DNA of 32,765 nucleotides. It comes from CAIOGO01 sp964447445. Its GTDB lineage: Bacteria; Bipolaricaulota; Bipolaricaulia; UBA7950; UBA9294. Under the pieces are notes generated by a model that did not search any database, was not told the origin of the DNA, and was given only the letters and a program-made list of their open reading frames with translations. The stretch spans positions 1 through 32,765 of the forward strand of contig CAYUSW010000015.1 of the NCBI GenBank assembly GCA_964447445.1, written 5' to 3'. The translations under genes were made by a program, and so were the position numbers. Position 1 is the first letter of the stretch; the number at the start of each line of letters is the position of its first letter. This document shows, piece after piece, positions 1 to 7,385 of this stretch.

Positions 1-707
1 AGGTAGCGAATGTAGTTCGCCGCTTCGGCGGCCTCGTCCGGGGTCAGAAGCTCGGGCTCGGTCACCGTCTCGATGAGCGGCATGCCGAGGCGATCGGTTG
101 TGTAGGTTCGCTCGTGTCCCACGTCGCTCACCTCGCGGCACGAGTCCTCTTCGACGCTCAGCTGACGCACGCCGACGCGCTTGCCAGCGACGGGCAGATG
201 GCCGTCGATGCCGATGATCGCCGTGCGCTGGAATCCGGTAGGGATGCTGCCATCCAGGTACTGCTTCCGCGCGATGTGAAGCTCGCCGACGATGCTCGCG
301 TTGAGGAGCAGGGCAACCTCGATCGCAATGTCGATGGCCTCTCGGTTGACGGCGAACGGCGGGGTATCGTCGATGTCATACGTGCACGCCGTCTCGCCCT
401 TGATCCGGTAGATGATGTTCTTCTTCGTCTGGAACTCCATCAGCGCCGTGCCGTCGTACTCGCCCAGTTCGCTCAGCGTCGGACGCATGTGCCGCACGAG
501 TTGCGCGTCGTAGTCGTCGCCGTCTTGATACAAGCCGGCGGGGCAGCGGCAGAAGAGCTTCTTCGTTGTGCGGAGCTGTTGGTGCACCTCAAGCCCGCAG
601 CGGAATCCCAGGGCACGATAGGTTTCAGATGTCGCCCCGGCACGGCCGACGTAGCCGAGAAGATTGTGGCTGTCCGGACTGTCGGAGATCGCGTCGTCCT
701 TGTTCAT
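1..707 (-). CDS. gatE: Glu-tRNA(Gln) amidotransferase subunit E (GatE-type), 3'-truncated by the window edge
   Basis: Reading the minus strand from the ATG at 707 gives about 235 residues, open to the window edge. After a short N-terminal tail comes GLEVHQQL, then TKKLFCRCP, RPTLSELGEYD, DGSIPTGFQRT, DGHLP and VEEDSCRE. These match the amidotransferase cradle domain of GatE. GatB would instead show a VELKT/SPSPAHFG-type beginning. GatE, with the asparaginase-like GatD, amidates Glu-tRNA(Gln) in the cytoplasm. GatD is not visible here. The start was chosen because the GatE block begins about 36 codons later and a promoter lies about 55 bp upstream. The gene is divergent from the GNAT/ABC cluster. 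GatDE is regarded as archaeal, so its presence among bacterial genes suggests old horizontal transfer or a bacterial GatE-like branch. The family call is strong; whether it acts on tRNA-Gln here is inference. Confidence 0.85.
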   Translation of the reverse strand, partial: MNKDDAISDSPDSHNLLGYVGRAGATSETYRALGFRCGLEVHQQLRTTKKLFCRCPAGLYQDGDDYDAQLVRHMRPTLSELGEYDGTALMEFQTKKNIIYRIKGETACTYDIDDTPPFAVNREAIDIAIEVALLLNASIVGELHIARKQYLDGSIPTGFQRTAIIGIDGHLPVAGKRVGVRQLSVEEDSCREVSDVGHERTYTTDRLGMPLIETVTEPELLTPDEAAEAANYIRY

Positions 708-762
708 GGTGGTGTGCGCAGGACGGACGCGAGGTCGTCTCGGCCGGTCGCGCGACGGAGAA

Positions 763-791
763 AGGATAGACGCAGACAGCGTCGGACGCAA
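763..791 (-). promoter_or_regulatory. Candidate sigma-70 promoter of gatE
   Basis: On the minus strand a -35-like TTGCGT (786-791) and a -10-like TATCCT (763-768) are separated by 17 bp. Transcription would start near 756, about 50 nt before the gatE ATG. Both boxes are imperfect, but spacing and position fit. Confidence 0.45.
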
Positions 792-805
792 GGCTTGCCT
801 CCTCC

Positions 806-833
806 TTGCACCAAGAATCTCGCTCGTTATACT
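806..833 (+). promoter_or_regulatory. Candidate promoter toward the GNAT/ABC cluster
   Basis: A -10 box TATACT (828-833) lies 16 bp after a weak -35 TTGCAC (806-811). The same -10 sequence serves the pheS, era and amidohydrolase promoters in this window. Transcription would begin near 840, leaving a leader of about 300 nt before the GNAT gene. That leader contains a short ORF with a strong ribosome binding site and several hairpins, so control after initiation is possible. Confidence 0.4.
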
Positions 834-947
834 TGCCGCCAATCCAGCTATCGTGAGATGCCGCATCTCTCCTAAGAGACGCGGACGGCGAAGTGCGCTC
901 GAACGAGTGATCGCTCGAAGCGGCAACGAACAAGGAGGAGGCGGTTC

Positions 948-1031
948 ATGACGATGATCGGCTACCGGTCTCGGTCTGCTTCTTCTTTGATCGAGGCCCG
1001 CGAAGGCGCGTTCGCCATGTTCTCCCTCTAG
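948..1031 (+). CDS. Possible 27-residue leader peptide upstream of the GNAT gene
   Basis: A 27-codon ORF (MTMIGYRSRSASS... to TAG) is preceded by one of the best Shine-Dalgarno sequences in the window, AAGGAGGAGG at 932-941, six bases before the ATG. It lies in the roughly 300-nt leader between the candidate promoter at 806-833 and the GNAT gene. It has no recognisable domain or signal peptide. Four of six codons at positions 8-13 are serine. Hairpins follow it (1036-1050 region and 1087-1111). It may be a regulatory leader peptide, a small protein, or chance. Only the ribosome binding site argues for translation. Confidence 0.3.
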   Translation: MTMIGYRSRSASSLIEAREGAFAMFSL

Positions 1032-1086
1032 TTCCGCCGAGCGAACGCTCACCACACCCCCCTTCGCCTGGAACCCATCGCTGCCC

Positions 1087-1111
1087 GGAGCCGAACGCTG
1101 CCTACGGCTCC
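1087..1111 (+). other. Hairpin between the short ORF and the GNAT gene
   Basis: GGAGCCG (1087-1093) and CGGCTCC (1105-1111) form a perfect 7-bp stem with an 11-nt loop. No T-run follows, so this is not a standard terminator. A related sequence sharing TGCCTACGGC in the loop and 3' arm occurs in the spacer near 8982-9012, so it may be a small dispersed repeat. Confidence 0.35.
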
Positions 1112-1139
1112 CAGTCCCCCCAAGGAAGAGGAAGTTACG

Positions 1140-2153
1140 ATGCTCTCTAGACTATCTAACGGCTGCTCCATGCGTCCGGCGCGTCTCTCGGATGCTGAGT
1201 CGCTCACGCGGATGTTCAACGCTGATTCTCGGCGCGTCCTCGGCGTCCAGGTCCACGACGCCGCCAACCTCGATTCGGAGTGGAGGACGCCAGGATTCAA
1301 TCTCGACCGCGACACACGCCTCGTCCTCACGCCTTCCGGCGAGCCGGCAGGATACGCGGAGGTTTGGGACATCGACCCCCCACACGTGCGGCTCTGGACA
1401 TGGGGCTGCGTGCACCCCGAGCAACGCGGGCGCGGCATCGGCACGGCGCTCATCGCCTGGCAAGAGGCGCGCGGCGGTGCGGCCCTTGCCCAAGCGCCCG
1501 CCGGCTGCCGCGTCTGCCTCCGCCAGACGGTGTCGACCCTTGATCAGAGCGGGACTCGGCTTCTGGAGGCCTGCGGCTACACCCCCATCCGTCACTTCTT
1601 CCAGATGCGGATCGAGCTGGACCGCCCCTTGCCGGAGCCTGTGTGGCCGCGCGGGGTCTCCATTCGAACCTTCGACGTGTCGAATGACCTCGTGCCGGTG
1701 GTGGATGCCGTGCGGAGCGCGTTCTGCGACCACTGGGGATACGTCGAGTCACCGTTCGAGAGCGACCTTGCCATTTGGCAGCACATTGTGACCGAGGAGA
1801 AGTCCTTCGACGCGAGCCTGTGGTTCCTGGCCGTAGCGGAAGGCCGGATCATCGGCGTGGCCCTGTGCTCGGCGATGGAGCCGGAGGACCCGGATCTCGG
1901 CCACGTGAACACGCTCGGGGTGGTTCGGCCGTCGCGCCGTCGGGGGATCGGTCGGGCGCTCCTGCAGCATGCGTTCTCCGAGCTTGCGCGGAGGGGCAAG
2001 AAGCGCGTCGCGCTCGGAGTCGACGGGGCGAGTCTGACCGGCGCCGTGCGCCTCTACGAGCGGGCTGGCATGCACGTTGAGCGCCGACGAGTCCTGTACG
2101 AGAAGGAACTGCGTCCCGGCCGCGATCTGACGACGCAGAGCCTGGAGGAGTGA
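1140..2153 (+). CDS. Tandem-domain GNAT N-acetyltransferase
   Basis: This 337-residue protein has two GNAT (acetyl-CoA dependent N-acetyltransferase) domains. In the N-terminal half (about 10-160) the acetyl-CoA loop is seen as VHPEQRGRGIGTAL. In the C-terminal half (about 175-325) it is LGVVRPSRRRGIGRALLQHAF, followed by GAVRLYERAGM typical of motif B. Double-GNAT proteins of this size include mycothiol synthase-like enzymes, but I see nothing that identifies the substrate. The ATG at 1140 has AGAGGAAG five bases upstream; the ATG at 1170 is a possible alternative start. The stop is one base before the ABC exporter start, so the genes are almost certainly cotranscribed. The enzyme may modify the exporter's cargo or confer resistance; both are inference. 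Confidence 0.85.
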   Translation: MLSRLSNGCSMRPARLSDAESLTRMFNADSRRVLGVQVHDAANLDSEWRTPGFNLDRDTRLVLTPSGEPAGYAEVWDIDPPHVRLWTWGCVHPEQRGRGIGTALIAWQEARGGAALAQAPAGCRVCLRQTVSTLDQSGTRLLEACGYTPIRHFFQMRIELDRPLPEPVWPRGVSIRTFDVSNDLVPVVDAVRSAFCDHWGYVESPFESDLAIWQHIVTEEKSFDASLWFLAVAEGRIIGVALCSAMEPEDPDLGHVNTLGVVRPSRRRGIGRALLQHAFSELARRGKKRVALGVDGASLTGAVRLYERAGMHVERRRVLYEKELRPGRDLTTQSLEE

Positions 2154-2154
2154 G

Positions 2155-3936
2155 ATGAAGCTGCCGCTGCGCGAGGGCCTGGGGCTCCTCGGCCGCTACA
2201 TGAGGCCGCAGGCACGGTGGGTCGTTGCACTCGCTCTTCTCGTGCTCACCACCATCGGCCTGCGCCTGGCAAACCCTCAGATCCTGAGGCACTTCGTCGA
2301 CACCGCGACCACCGGGGGAGCACGCGCCGCCCTCATCCGCGATGCGCTCCTCTTCTTTGGAATCGCCGTCCTGGTGCAGATGATCTCGGTGGCGGCGACC
2401 TATGTCGGCGAGACCGTGGCCTGGTCGGCGACGAACGCGCTCCGCCTCGACCTCTTGCGGCACGCTCTGCACCTCGATCCGACGTTCCACAAGGACCACT
2501 CTCCCGGGCAGCTCATCGAGCGCATCGACGGCGATGTCGCAACGCTGTCGAACTTCCTGTCGCGGTTCACGATCGACATCGTAGGGAATGCAATCCTGAT
2601 CGCCGGCATCATCGCCCTCCTCTTCCGTGAGGACTGGCGAATCGGCCTTCCCATCCTTGCCTTTGTCGTGCTGACCGTGTGGCTCCTCGGTCGGATCCGC
2701 AAGGCGGCCGTGCCCCACTGGACGACCTTTCGCAAGCAGATGGCCGAGTTCTTCGGGTTCCTCGGCGAGCGGCTTGCCGGGACGGAGGACATTCGTGCCA
2801 ACGGAGGCGTGCCTTACGTGATGCTGCGGTTCTTCGAGCTCGTCCGGAAGCTCTTCCCGGTGCGCCGGCGTGCGGGCCTTGCGGGATACGGAATGTGGAT
2901 GGCCAACGTAGCCCTGTTCACGTTCGGGCAAGCCATCGCCTTCGGCGTCGGCGCGACGTTGTGGAAGGCCGCCGTCATCTCGCTCGGCACCGTGTACCTC
3001 GTCTTCTACTACACGGACCTCCTCCACGGCCCGATCTCCCAAATGCGCGAGCAGATCACGGATCTCCAGCGGGCCGAGGCCGGACTTCGGCGAATCCGCG
3101 CGCTCCTCGGCACTCCTTCGAAGCTCGACGACCACGGGCGCGGCCACCTTCCGAGGGGTGCCCTTCCTGTCACTCTCGACCACGTCACGTTCGCCTACGA
3201 GACCGCTTCGCCCGAGGCCGAAGGGCAGACAGCCGGGGAGGCGGTCGTTGCACTTCGTGACGTCTCGGTCGAGGTTCCGGCCGGCACGACGCTCGGCCTG
3301 CTTGGGAGGACCGGGAGCGGGAAGTCGACGCTCGCTCGCCTTGTGGCTCGTCTCTATGACTGCCAGCACGGGACCGTTCGGGTGGGGGAGCTGCGCGTCG
3401 CGGACATGCCGCTCGATCACCTGCGGGCTCGCGTGCGACTCGTCTCGCAGGAGGTCCAGGTGTTCCGAGCGACGGTGCGGGAGAACGTTCGTCTTTTCGA
3501 TCCCTCGATCTCCGACGAGACGATTCTCTCGGCTCTCGGCGAGCTGGGCCTGCGCGACTGGGTACTCGCTCTTCCCGCCGGGCTCGACACCGTGATCGGC
3601 TCGTCCGGCGTCGGACTGTCCGCCGGCCAGAGCCAACTCCTTGCCCTGGCGCGGACGTTCCTCGCCGACCCGGCGGTCATCATTCTCGACGAGGCGTCGT
3701 CCCGGCTCGATCCGGCGACGGAAGCGCTGCTCGAGCGAGCCGTCGACCGCCTCCTCGAGGGGCGCACAGCCATCGTGATCGCCCACCGGCTGTCCACGGT
3801 TCGCCGCGCCGATCAGATCGTGATTCTCGACGGCGGCCGTGTCCTCGAAGCGGGAGATCGCCAGGCGCTCTCCCGCGACCCATCCTCCCACCTGTCGCGC
3901 TTGCTCGCCACGGGACTGGAAGAGGTGCTCGTATGA
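2155..3936 (+). CDS. ABC exporter half-transporter, catalytic subunit of a heterodimer
   Basis: This 593-residue membrane protein has an ABC exporter type 1 transmembrane domain (about 20-315) and a nucleotide-binding domain (about 335-575). Visible motifs are Walker A GRTGSGKS at 384-391, Q-loop VSQE, signature LSAGQ at 488-492 (Gly to Ala against LSGGQ), Walker B ILDEASS with the catalytic Glu513, and switch His544. It pairs with the next gene, overlapping it by ATGA at 3933-3936. This subunit has the catalytic Glu but an imperfect signature, the reverse of its partner, as in asymmetric heterodimeric exporters of the TM287/288 and BmrCD kind. The start has GGAGGAG just upstream. The substrate is unknown; multidrug, lipid or peptide export is possible. 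Confidence 0.9.
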   Translation: MKLPLREGLGLLGRYMRPQARWVVALALLVLTTIGLRLANPQILRHFVDTATTGGARAALIRDALLFFGIAVLVQMISVAATYVGETVAWSATNALRLDLLRHALHLDPTFHKDHSPGQLIERIDGDVATLSNFLSRFTIDIVGNAILIAGIIALLFREDWRIGLPILAFVVLTVWLLGRIRKAAVPHWTTFRKQMAEFFGFLGERLAGTEDIRANGGVPYVMLRFFELVRKLFPVRRRAGLAGYGMWMANVALFTFGQAIAFGVGATLWKAAVISLGTVYLVFYYTDLLHGPISQMREQITDLQRAEAGLRRIRALLGTPSKLDDHGRGHLPRGALPVTLDHVTFAYETASPEAEGQTAGEAVVALRDVSVEVPAGTTLGLLGRTGSGKSTLARLVARLYDCQHGTVRVGELRVADMPLDHLRARVRLVSQEVQVFRATVRENVRLFDPSISDETILSALGELGLRDWVLALPAGLDTVIGSSGVGLSAGQSQLLALARTFLADPAVIILDEASSRLDPATEALLERAVDRLLEGRTAIVIAHRLSTVRRADQIVILDGGRVLEAGDRQALSRDPSSHLSRLLATGLEEVLV

Positions 3937-5708
3937 CCGCTATCCGTGCGTTTCTCGTGCTCATCCGCTTCCGCCCTTGGCTGTACGCGGCCAACGCGAT
4001 GGCGTGGATCGCGATCCTCCTCACCGAGCTCGGTGCAGGGTACATCGCCAAGATCTTCTTCGACTTCCTGGCCGGGCAGGCTCCTGCGGGACTGACGCTG
4101 TGGACCATCGTGGCTCTCGTGGTGGCCGCGGGCTGGGTCCGCGTCGTCTCGATCCTGATCGGAGCGCTGATCGACATCCGTCACCGCTACTCCATTCAGG
4201 CGCTGCTCCGCCGCAACCTTCTCGCGGCCATCCTTGCGAAGCCGGGCGCCCGCTCCCTCCCGGGACCGGTCGGGGAGGCGCTCAACACGATGCGGGACGA
4301 CGTCGAAGCCGTGGAGAACCTCCTCTCCTGGCTCATCGACCAGATCTCGTTCACGACCTATGGGGCGGTCGCACTCGGCATCCTCTTCGCCATCGATGCG
4401 AAGATCACGCTCGTCGTCGTGCTCCCGCTTCTCCTCGTCATCGTCGGCGCGCGTTGGGTCTCGAAGAGGGTGCGCCGCTTCCGCGAGGCGAACCGCACGG
4501 CTACCGAACGCGTCACCGGCGCGATCGGCGAGGCGATGGACGGCGTCCAAGCCATCCAGCTCGCCGGAGCGGAACAGCACGTCCTCGCTCACATCGAAGC
4601 GCTCAACCGCGTCCGACTGCGCGCCGCCGTTCGCGACCGACTCCTGTCGCAGTCGTTCCACTCGTTCTTCTGGAACGCCGCGACCCTAAGCACGGGGCTC
4701 ATCCTCCTCGCCGCTGCGGACGGGCTGCGGGCCGGCTCCTTCACCGTGGGCGACTTCGCGCTCTTCGTCACCTACGTGGGGGCCGTCACGGAGTTCATGG
4801 CGGACTTCGGCGACTTCTTGATCCATTTCCAGCAAGCGAGAGTGTCGCTCGAACGCATGGCAGTCCTGATCGGCGGCGCGCGCAGCGAGGTCGTTGCGCC
4901 CCACCCCATCTATCTCGGTGGGCCTCTTCCCTCGGCCATTCAGGACGTCGAGGCCGCACCGTCGTTCGAGCGCCTGACCATCGATCGCCTCTGCGTCGAC
5001 CTGTCGAGTCCCCATGGCGACACCCCCGGCTTCTCCCTCCGCGATGTGTCGTTCACCATCTCGCGCGGCGAGTTCGTGGTCATCACGGGTCGGATCGGGT
5101 CGGGAAAGACCACCCTTCTCCGCGGGATTGTCGGCCTCCTTCCCGCGACGTCGGGACGTGTTCTGTGGAACGATCACGTCGTCGCCGATCCTGCGACGTT
5201 CTTCGTGCCCCCGCACTGCGCCTACACTTCCCAAGTCCCCCAGCTCTTCAGCGACACCCTGCGCGACAACATCCTCATGGGACGGCAGGTGGACGCTCAA
5301 GCGCTCGAGGAGACGCTGAGACTGGCCGTCCTAGAAGGCGATGTCGCGTCGCTCGAGAAGGGACTCGACACGCTCGTCGGACCGCGCGGCGTGAAACTGT
5401 CCGGCGGGCAGCGACAGCGTGCGGCCGCCGCTCGCATGTTCGTGGGGGCTGCCGCGCTGCTCGTGCTGGACGACATCTCGAGCGCTCTCGACGTCGAGAC
5501 GGAGCGCCGGCTGTGGGAGCGCGCGTTTGCCCTCTCGGGCCGAACGTGGCTCGTCGTCTCGCATCGCCGCCCTGTCCTGCGCAGAGCCGACCGCATCCTC
5601 CTTCTGAAGGACGGGCGGATCGACGCTGTGGGCACACTCGACGAACTCCTCGCGTCGAGCGACGAGATGCGGCGACTGTGGCACGCCGAGGATACCGGTC
5701 GCGGGTGA
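3933..5708 (+). CDS. ABC exporter half-transporter, degenerate-site subunit of a heterodimer
   Basis: This 591-residue partner of the preceding gene has a transmembrane domain (about 15-310) and a nucleotide-binding domain (about 345-575). Walker A is GRIGSGKT at 386-393, the signature is the canonical LSGGQ at 489-493, and the switch is His544. Walker B reads VLDDISS, so the catalytic Glu is replaced by Asp514. In a heterodimer, its Walker B would face the partner's LSAGQ, making one degenerate ATP site. Its LSGGQ would complete the partner's active site. ATGA overlap with the upstream gene indicates coupled translation. No T-rich terminator is seen before the next promoter at 5742. Confidence 0.9.
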   Translation: MTAIRAFLVLIRFRPWLYAANAMAWIAILLTELGAGYIAKIFFDFLAGQAPAGLTLWTIVALVVAAGWVRVVSILIGALIDIRHRYSIQALLRRNLLAAILAKPGARSLPGPVGEALNTMRDDVEAVENLLSWLIDQISFTTYGAVALGILFAIDAKITLVVVLPLLLVIVGARWVSKRVRRFREANRTATERVTGAIGEAMDGVQAIQLAGAEQHVLAHIEALNRVRLRAAVRDRLLSQSFHSFFWNAATLSTGLILLAAADGLRAGSFTVGDFALFVTYVGAVTEFMADFGDFLIHFQQARVSLERMAVLIGGARSEVVAPHPIYLGGPLPSAIQDVEAAPSFERLTIDRLCVDLSSPHGDTPGFSLRDVSFTISRGEFVVITGRIGSGKTTLLRGIVGLLPATSGRVLWNDHVVADPATFFVPPHCAYTSQVPQLFSDTLRDNILMGRQVDAQALEETLRLAVLEGDVASLEKGLDTLVGPRGVKLSGGQRQRAAAARMFVGAAALLVLDDISSALDVETERRLWERAFALSGRTWLVVSHRRPVLRRADRILLLKDGRIDAVGTLDELLASSDEMRRLWHAEDTGRG

Positions 5709-5741
5709 TGGTGACGCGTATCACGTTCCTCCATACCCAGA

Positions 5742-5770
5742 TTGACTTTTCTCCCTATCGAGTGTAGCCT
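5742..5770 (+). promoter_or_regulatory. Candidate promoter of the cysteine-rich protein gene
   Basis: TTGACT (5742-5747), five of six matches to the -35 consensus, and TAGCCT (5765-5770) are separated by exactly 17 bp. The predicted start is near 5777, about 35 nt before the ATG at 5812. This would uncouple the cysteine-rich gene from the ABC exporter genes upstream. Confidence 0.5.
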
Positions 5771-5811
5771 CGAACCCGGTGGGAGGGGTCGCGCGTGGAG
5801 GTGCGCTCGCG

Positions 5812-6741
5812 ATGAGCAACACATTCTTGACGTGGCTCCTGGCTGCAGCTTTGGCCGGGCTCGGCCTCTTCTTTCTGCTGGGAACTCCGGACGCGGCCCT
5901 AGCTGGGGGGTCGGCATCCGGCTCGCTGACCACGAACGGCGCCGGGCCTGTACCCGAGGCAGCGTACTGGCAGAACGTCACGCCGGCTGCTGCGCCCGTC
6001 GCTTCGTCGGCAGGAACCTCCACGACACTGGCGACACCCTGCGCGTCATGCTCCACCACCGTCGCAAGCGCCGCGGCAACGCTGACCGCTGCGGCCATCT
6101 TGCTCCCCGCTCCTCTTACGGCGCCTGTTAGCCTTGCGGGCGGTTGCGGCTCGCCCGCGGTCCCATGCGGCCGGGGTTCTTGCGGCGCCGTCAAGACTTG
6201 CCCTGTCGTTGCACCGCAGACGGCAGTGGAGGCGTGCGGCAGCGTCGGGTGTGGCCACACGGTGTGCGCTGCGTGCGGCCGTTCCGAGTGCGATCGAAGT
6301 CCCTGCGCGCATGCTCCAAACGCTGACTGCGGCTGCGAGTCCTGCGCCTGTCCCTGCGCCGCCTGCGCGGTGGATTCCTGCGAGATGAAGCCTCATTGCG
6401 CCGTATGCCCGGAGACCGCCTGCGAGGCGAAGCCGGGCTGCGCTGTGCCACTCTGCAGCGACCACCCGCGGATCAACCGCAACAGCGCGTCGTGCGTCGA
6501 CGAGTGTTCGTTCATCCAGCTCTACTCCATCGTCCCCATGTCGCTGTGCGAGTCGTCCCGGTTCTTGTGGGCGGCAACACGCGGTCGCTTCATCGATCCC
6601 CATTCGCCGGCGCCCATCTACTACGCCCCGGCCACCGGACTGCCAGGCGGCGAGGACGTCCTCATCACCCTCACCGTGACCGACGTGCAGGGTAACGAGT
6701 ACTCCGACCAGCTGAAGCTTCACGTGAACTCCGCCGACTAG
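5812..6741 (+). CDS. Exported cysteine-rich protein with a C-terminal Ig/PKD-like domain, function unknown
   Basis: I do not recognise the family. From the ATG at 5812 (GGAGGT nine bases upstream) the protein has 309 residues. It starts with a signal peptide or anchor (TWLLAAALAGLGLFFLL), then an Ala/Thr/Ser/Pro-rich stretch to about 110 containing a CASC pair at 77-80. From about 112 to 246 it is extremely cysteine-rich, with clusters such as CGCESCACPCAAC. It has 27 cysteines in all. The last 50 residues (DVLITLTVTDVQGNEYSDQL) resemble the end of a PKD or Ig-like surface domain. Expected location is the cell surface or periplasm. The cysteines could form disulfides or bind metal. It follows an ABC exporter, but has its own promoter. 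Upstream in-frame GTG at 5779 is an alternative start. Confidence 0.75.
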   Translation: MSNTFLTWLLAAALAGLGLFFLLGTPDAALAGGSASGSLTTNGAGPVPEAAYWQNVTPAAAPVASSAGTSTTLATPCASCSTTVASAAATLTAAAILLPAPLTAPVSLAGGCGSPAVPCGRGSCGAVKTCPVVAPQTAVEACGSVGCGHTVCAACGRSECDRSPCAHAPNADCGCESCACPCAACAVDSCEMKPHCAVCPETACEAKPGCAVPLCSDHPRINRNSASCVDECSFIQLYSIVPMSLCESSRFLWAATRGRFIDPHSPAPIYYAPATGLPGGEDVLITLTVTDVQGNEYSDQLKLHVNSAD

Positions 6742-6767
6742 ACGTCCCAGTGATCGGAGGCTCTTCG

Positions 6768-7385
6768 TTGACTCGACTTCGCGTTGCCTTGTTCGACATG
6801 GACGGCACGATCTTCGATTCGAAGATCGACCTCGGCGCGATCCGGCGGGATCTCGGACTCCCACGCGACGGGCGCGGCATCCTCGAACAGATCAGCGAGC
6901 TTCCCACCGAGGCCCGAGCGCGCGGGATGGCGGCGTTGCTGGACGCCGAGGCGCAGAGCGCGGCAAGCGGCGAGCTCATCCCGGGAGCCGCCGAGATCCT
7001 TGCTACGCTGCGATCGCGGGGGGTGCTCTGCGTGCTGGTCACGAACAACTCGCGCGCCAGCGTGGACGCCATGTTCGCGCGTTTCCCGCTCCCGTTCGAC
7101 CTCAGCCTGTCCCGAGATGACGGCCCGACCAAACCGAGCCCGGCCCTCTTCCTCACGGCCCTGGCGCAATGCGGCGCCGCGCCGCACGAGGCAATCTCCC
7201 TCGGGGACGCACATCTAGACCTGATCGCAGCGCACGCCGCAGGAGTAGCCGAGATCGTGCTCGTGAGCCCGCAGCCGTGGGTGCTCGACTTCGTTCCCGC
7301 GAGCATCCCGCACCGGCGAGCGGCCGACCTCTACGAGGCCGAGAAGATGGTCGAGTCTCTTCTCGACTTGTCCTCAGGGGACTAG
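6768..7385 (+). CDS. HAD-superfamily hydrolase, phosphoglycolate phosphatase-like
   Basis: The protein is about 205 residues. HAD motif I is LFDMDGTIFDS near the N-terminus, with nucleophile and acid/base Asp in DxDGT. Motif II is VTNNS, motif III KPSP, and motif IV LGDAHLDL. A small alpha-helical cap lies between motif I and motif II, as in the Gph/PGP subgroup; substrate cannot be inferred. A TTG at 6768 is chosen as start because GGAGG at 6756-6760 lies seven bases before it. An in-frame GTG at 6750 is the other candidate. The gene follows the cysteine-rich gene by 26 bp and is probably cotranscribed. Its stop TAG shares CTAG with the stop of the convergent cysS. Confidence 0.8.
   Translation: MTRLRVALFDMDGTIFDSKIDLGAIRRDLGLPRDGRGILEQISELPTEARARGMAALLDAEAQSAASGELIPGAAEILATLRSRGVLCVLVTNNSRASVDAMFARFPLPFDLSLSRDDGPTKPSPALFLTALAQCGAAPHEAISLGDAHLDLIAAHAAGVAEIVLVSPQPWVLDFVPASIPHRRAADLYEAEKMVESLLDLSSGD

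Noticed and set aside
114..875. Long plus-strand open frame of 253 codons at the left edge
   Set aside because: It is antisense to gatE, has no recognisable domain, and is rich in Arg and Asp runs typical of a shadow frame in GC-rich DNA.
1849..3891. 680-codon minus-strand open frame
   Set aside because: It lies opposite the GNAT and first ABC genes, both of which have clear motifs. Its own composition is low-complexity and charged, with no domain.
3839..5767. 642-codon plus-strand open frame
   Set aside because: It is a +1 shadow of the second ABC subunit, Arg/Pro/His-rich, while the other frame has Walker A, signature and Walker B motifs.
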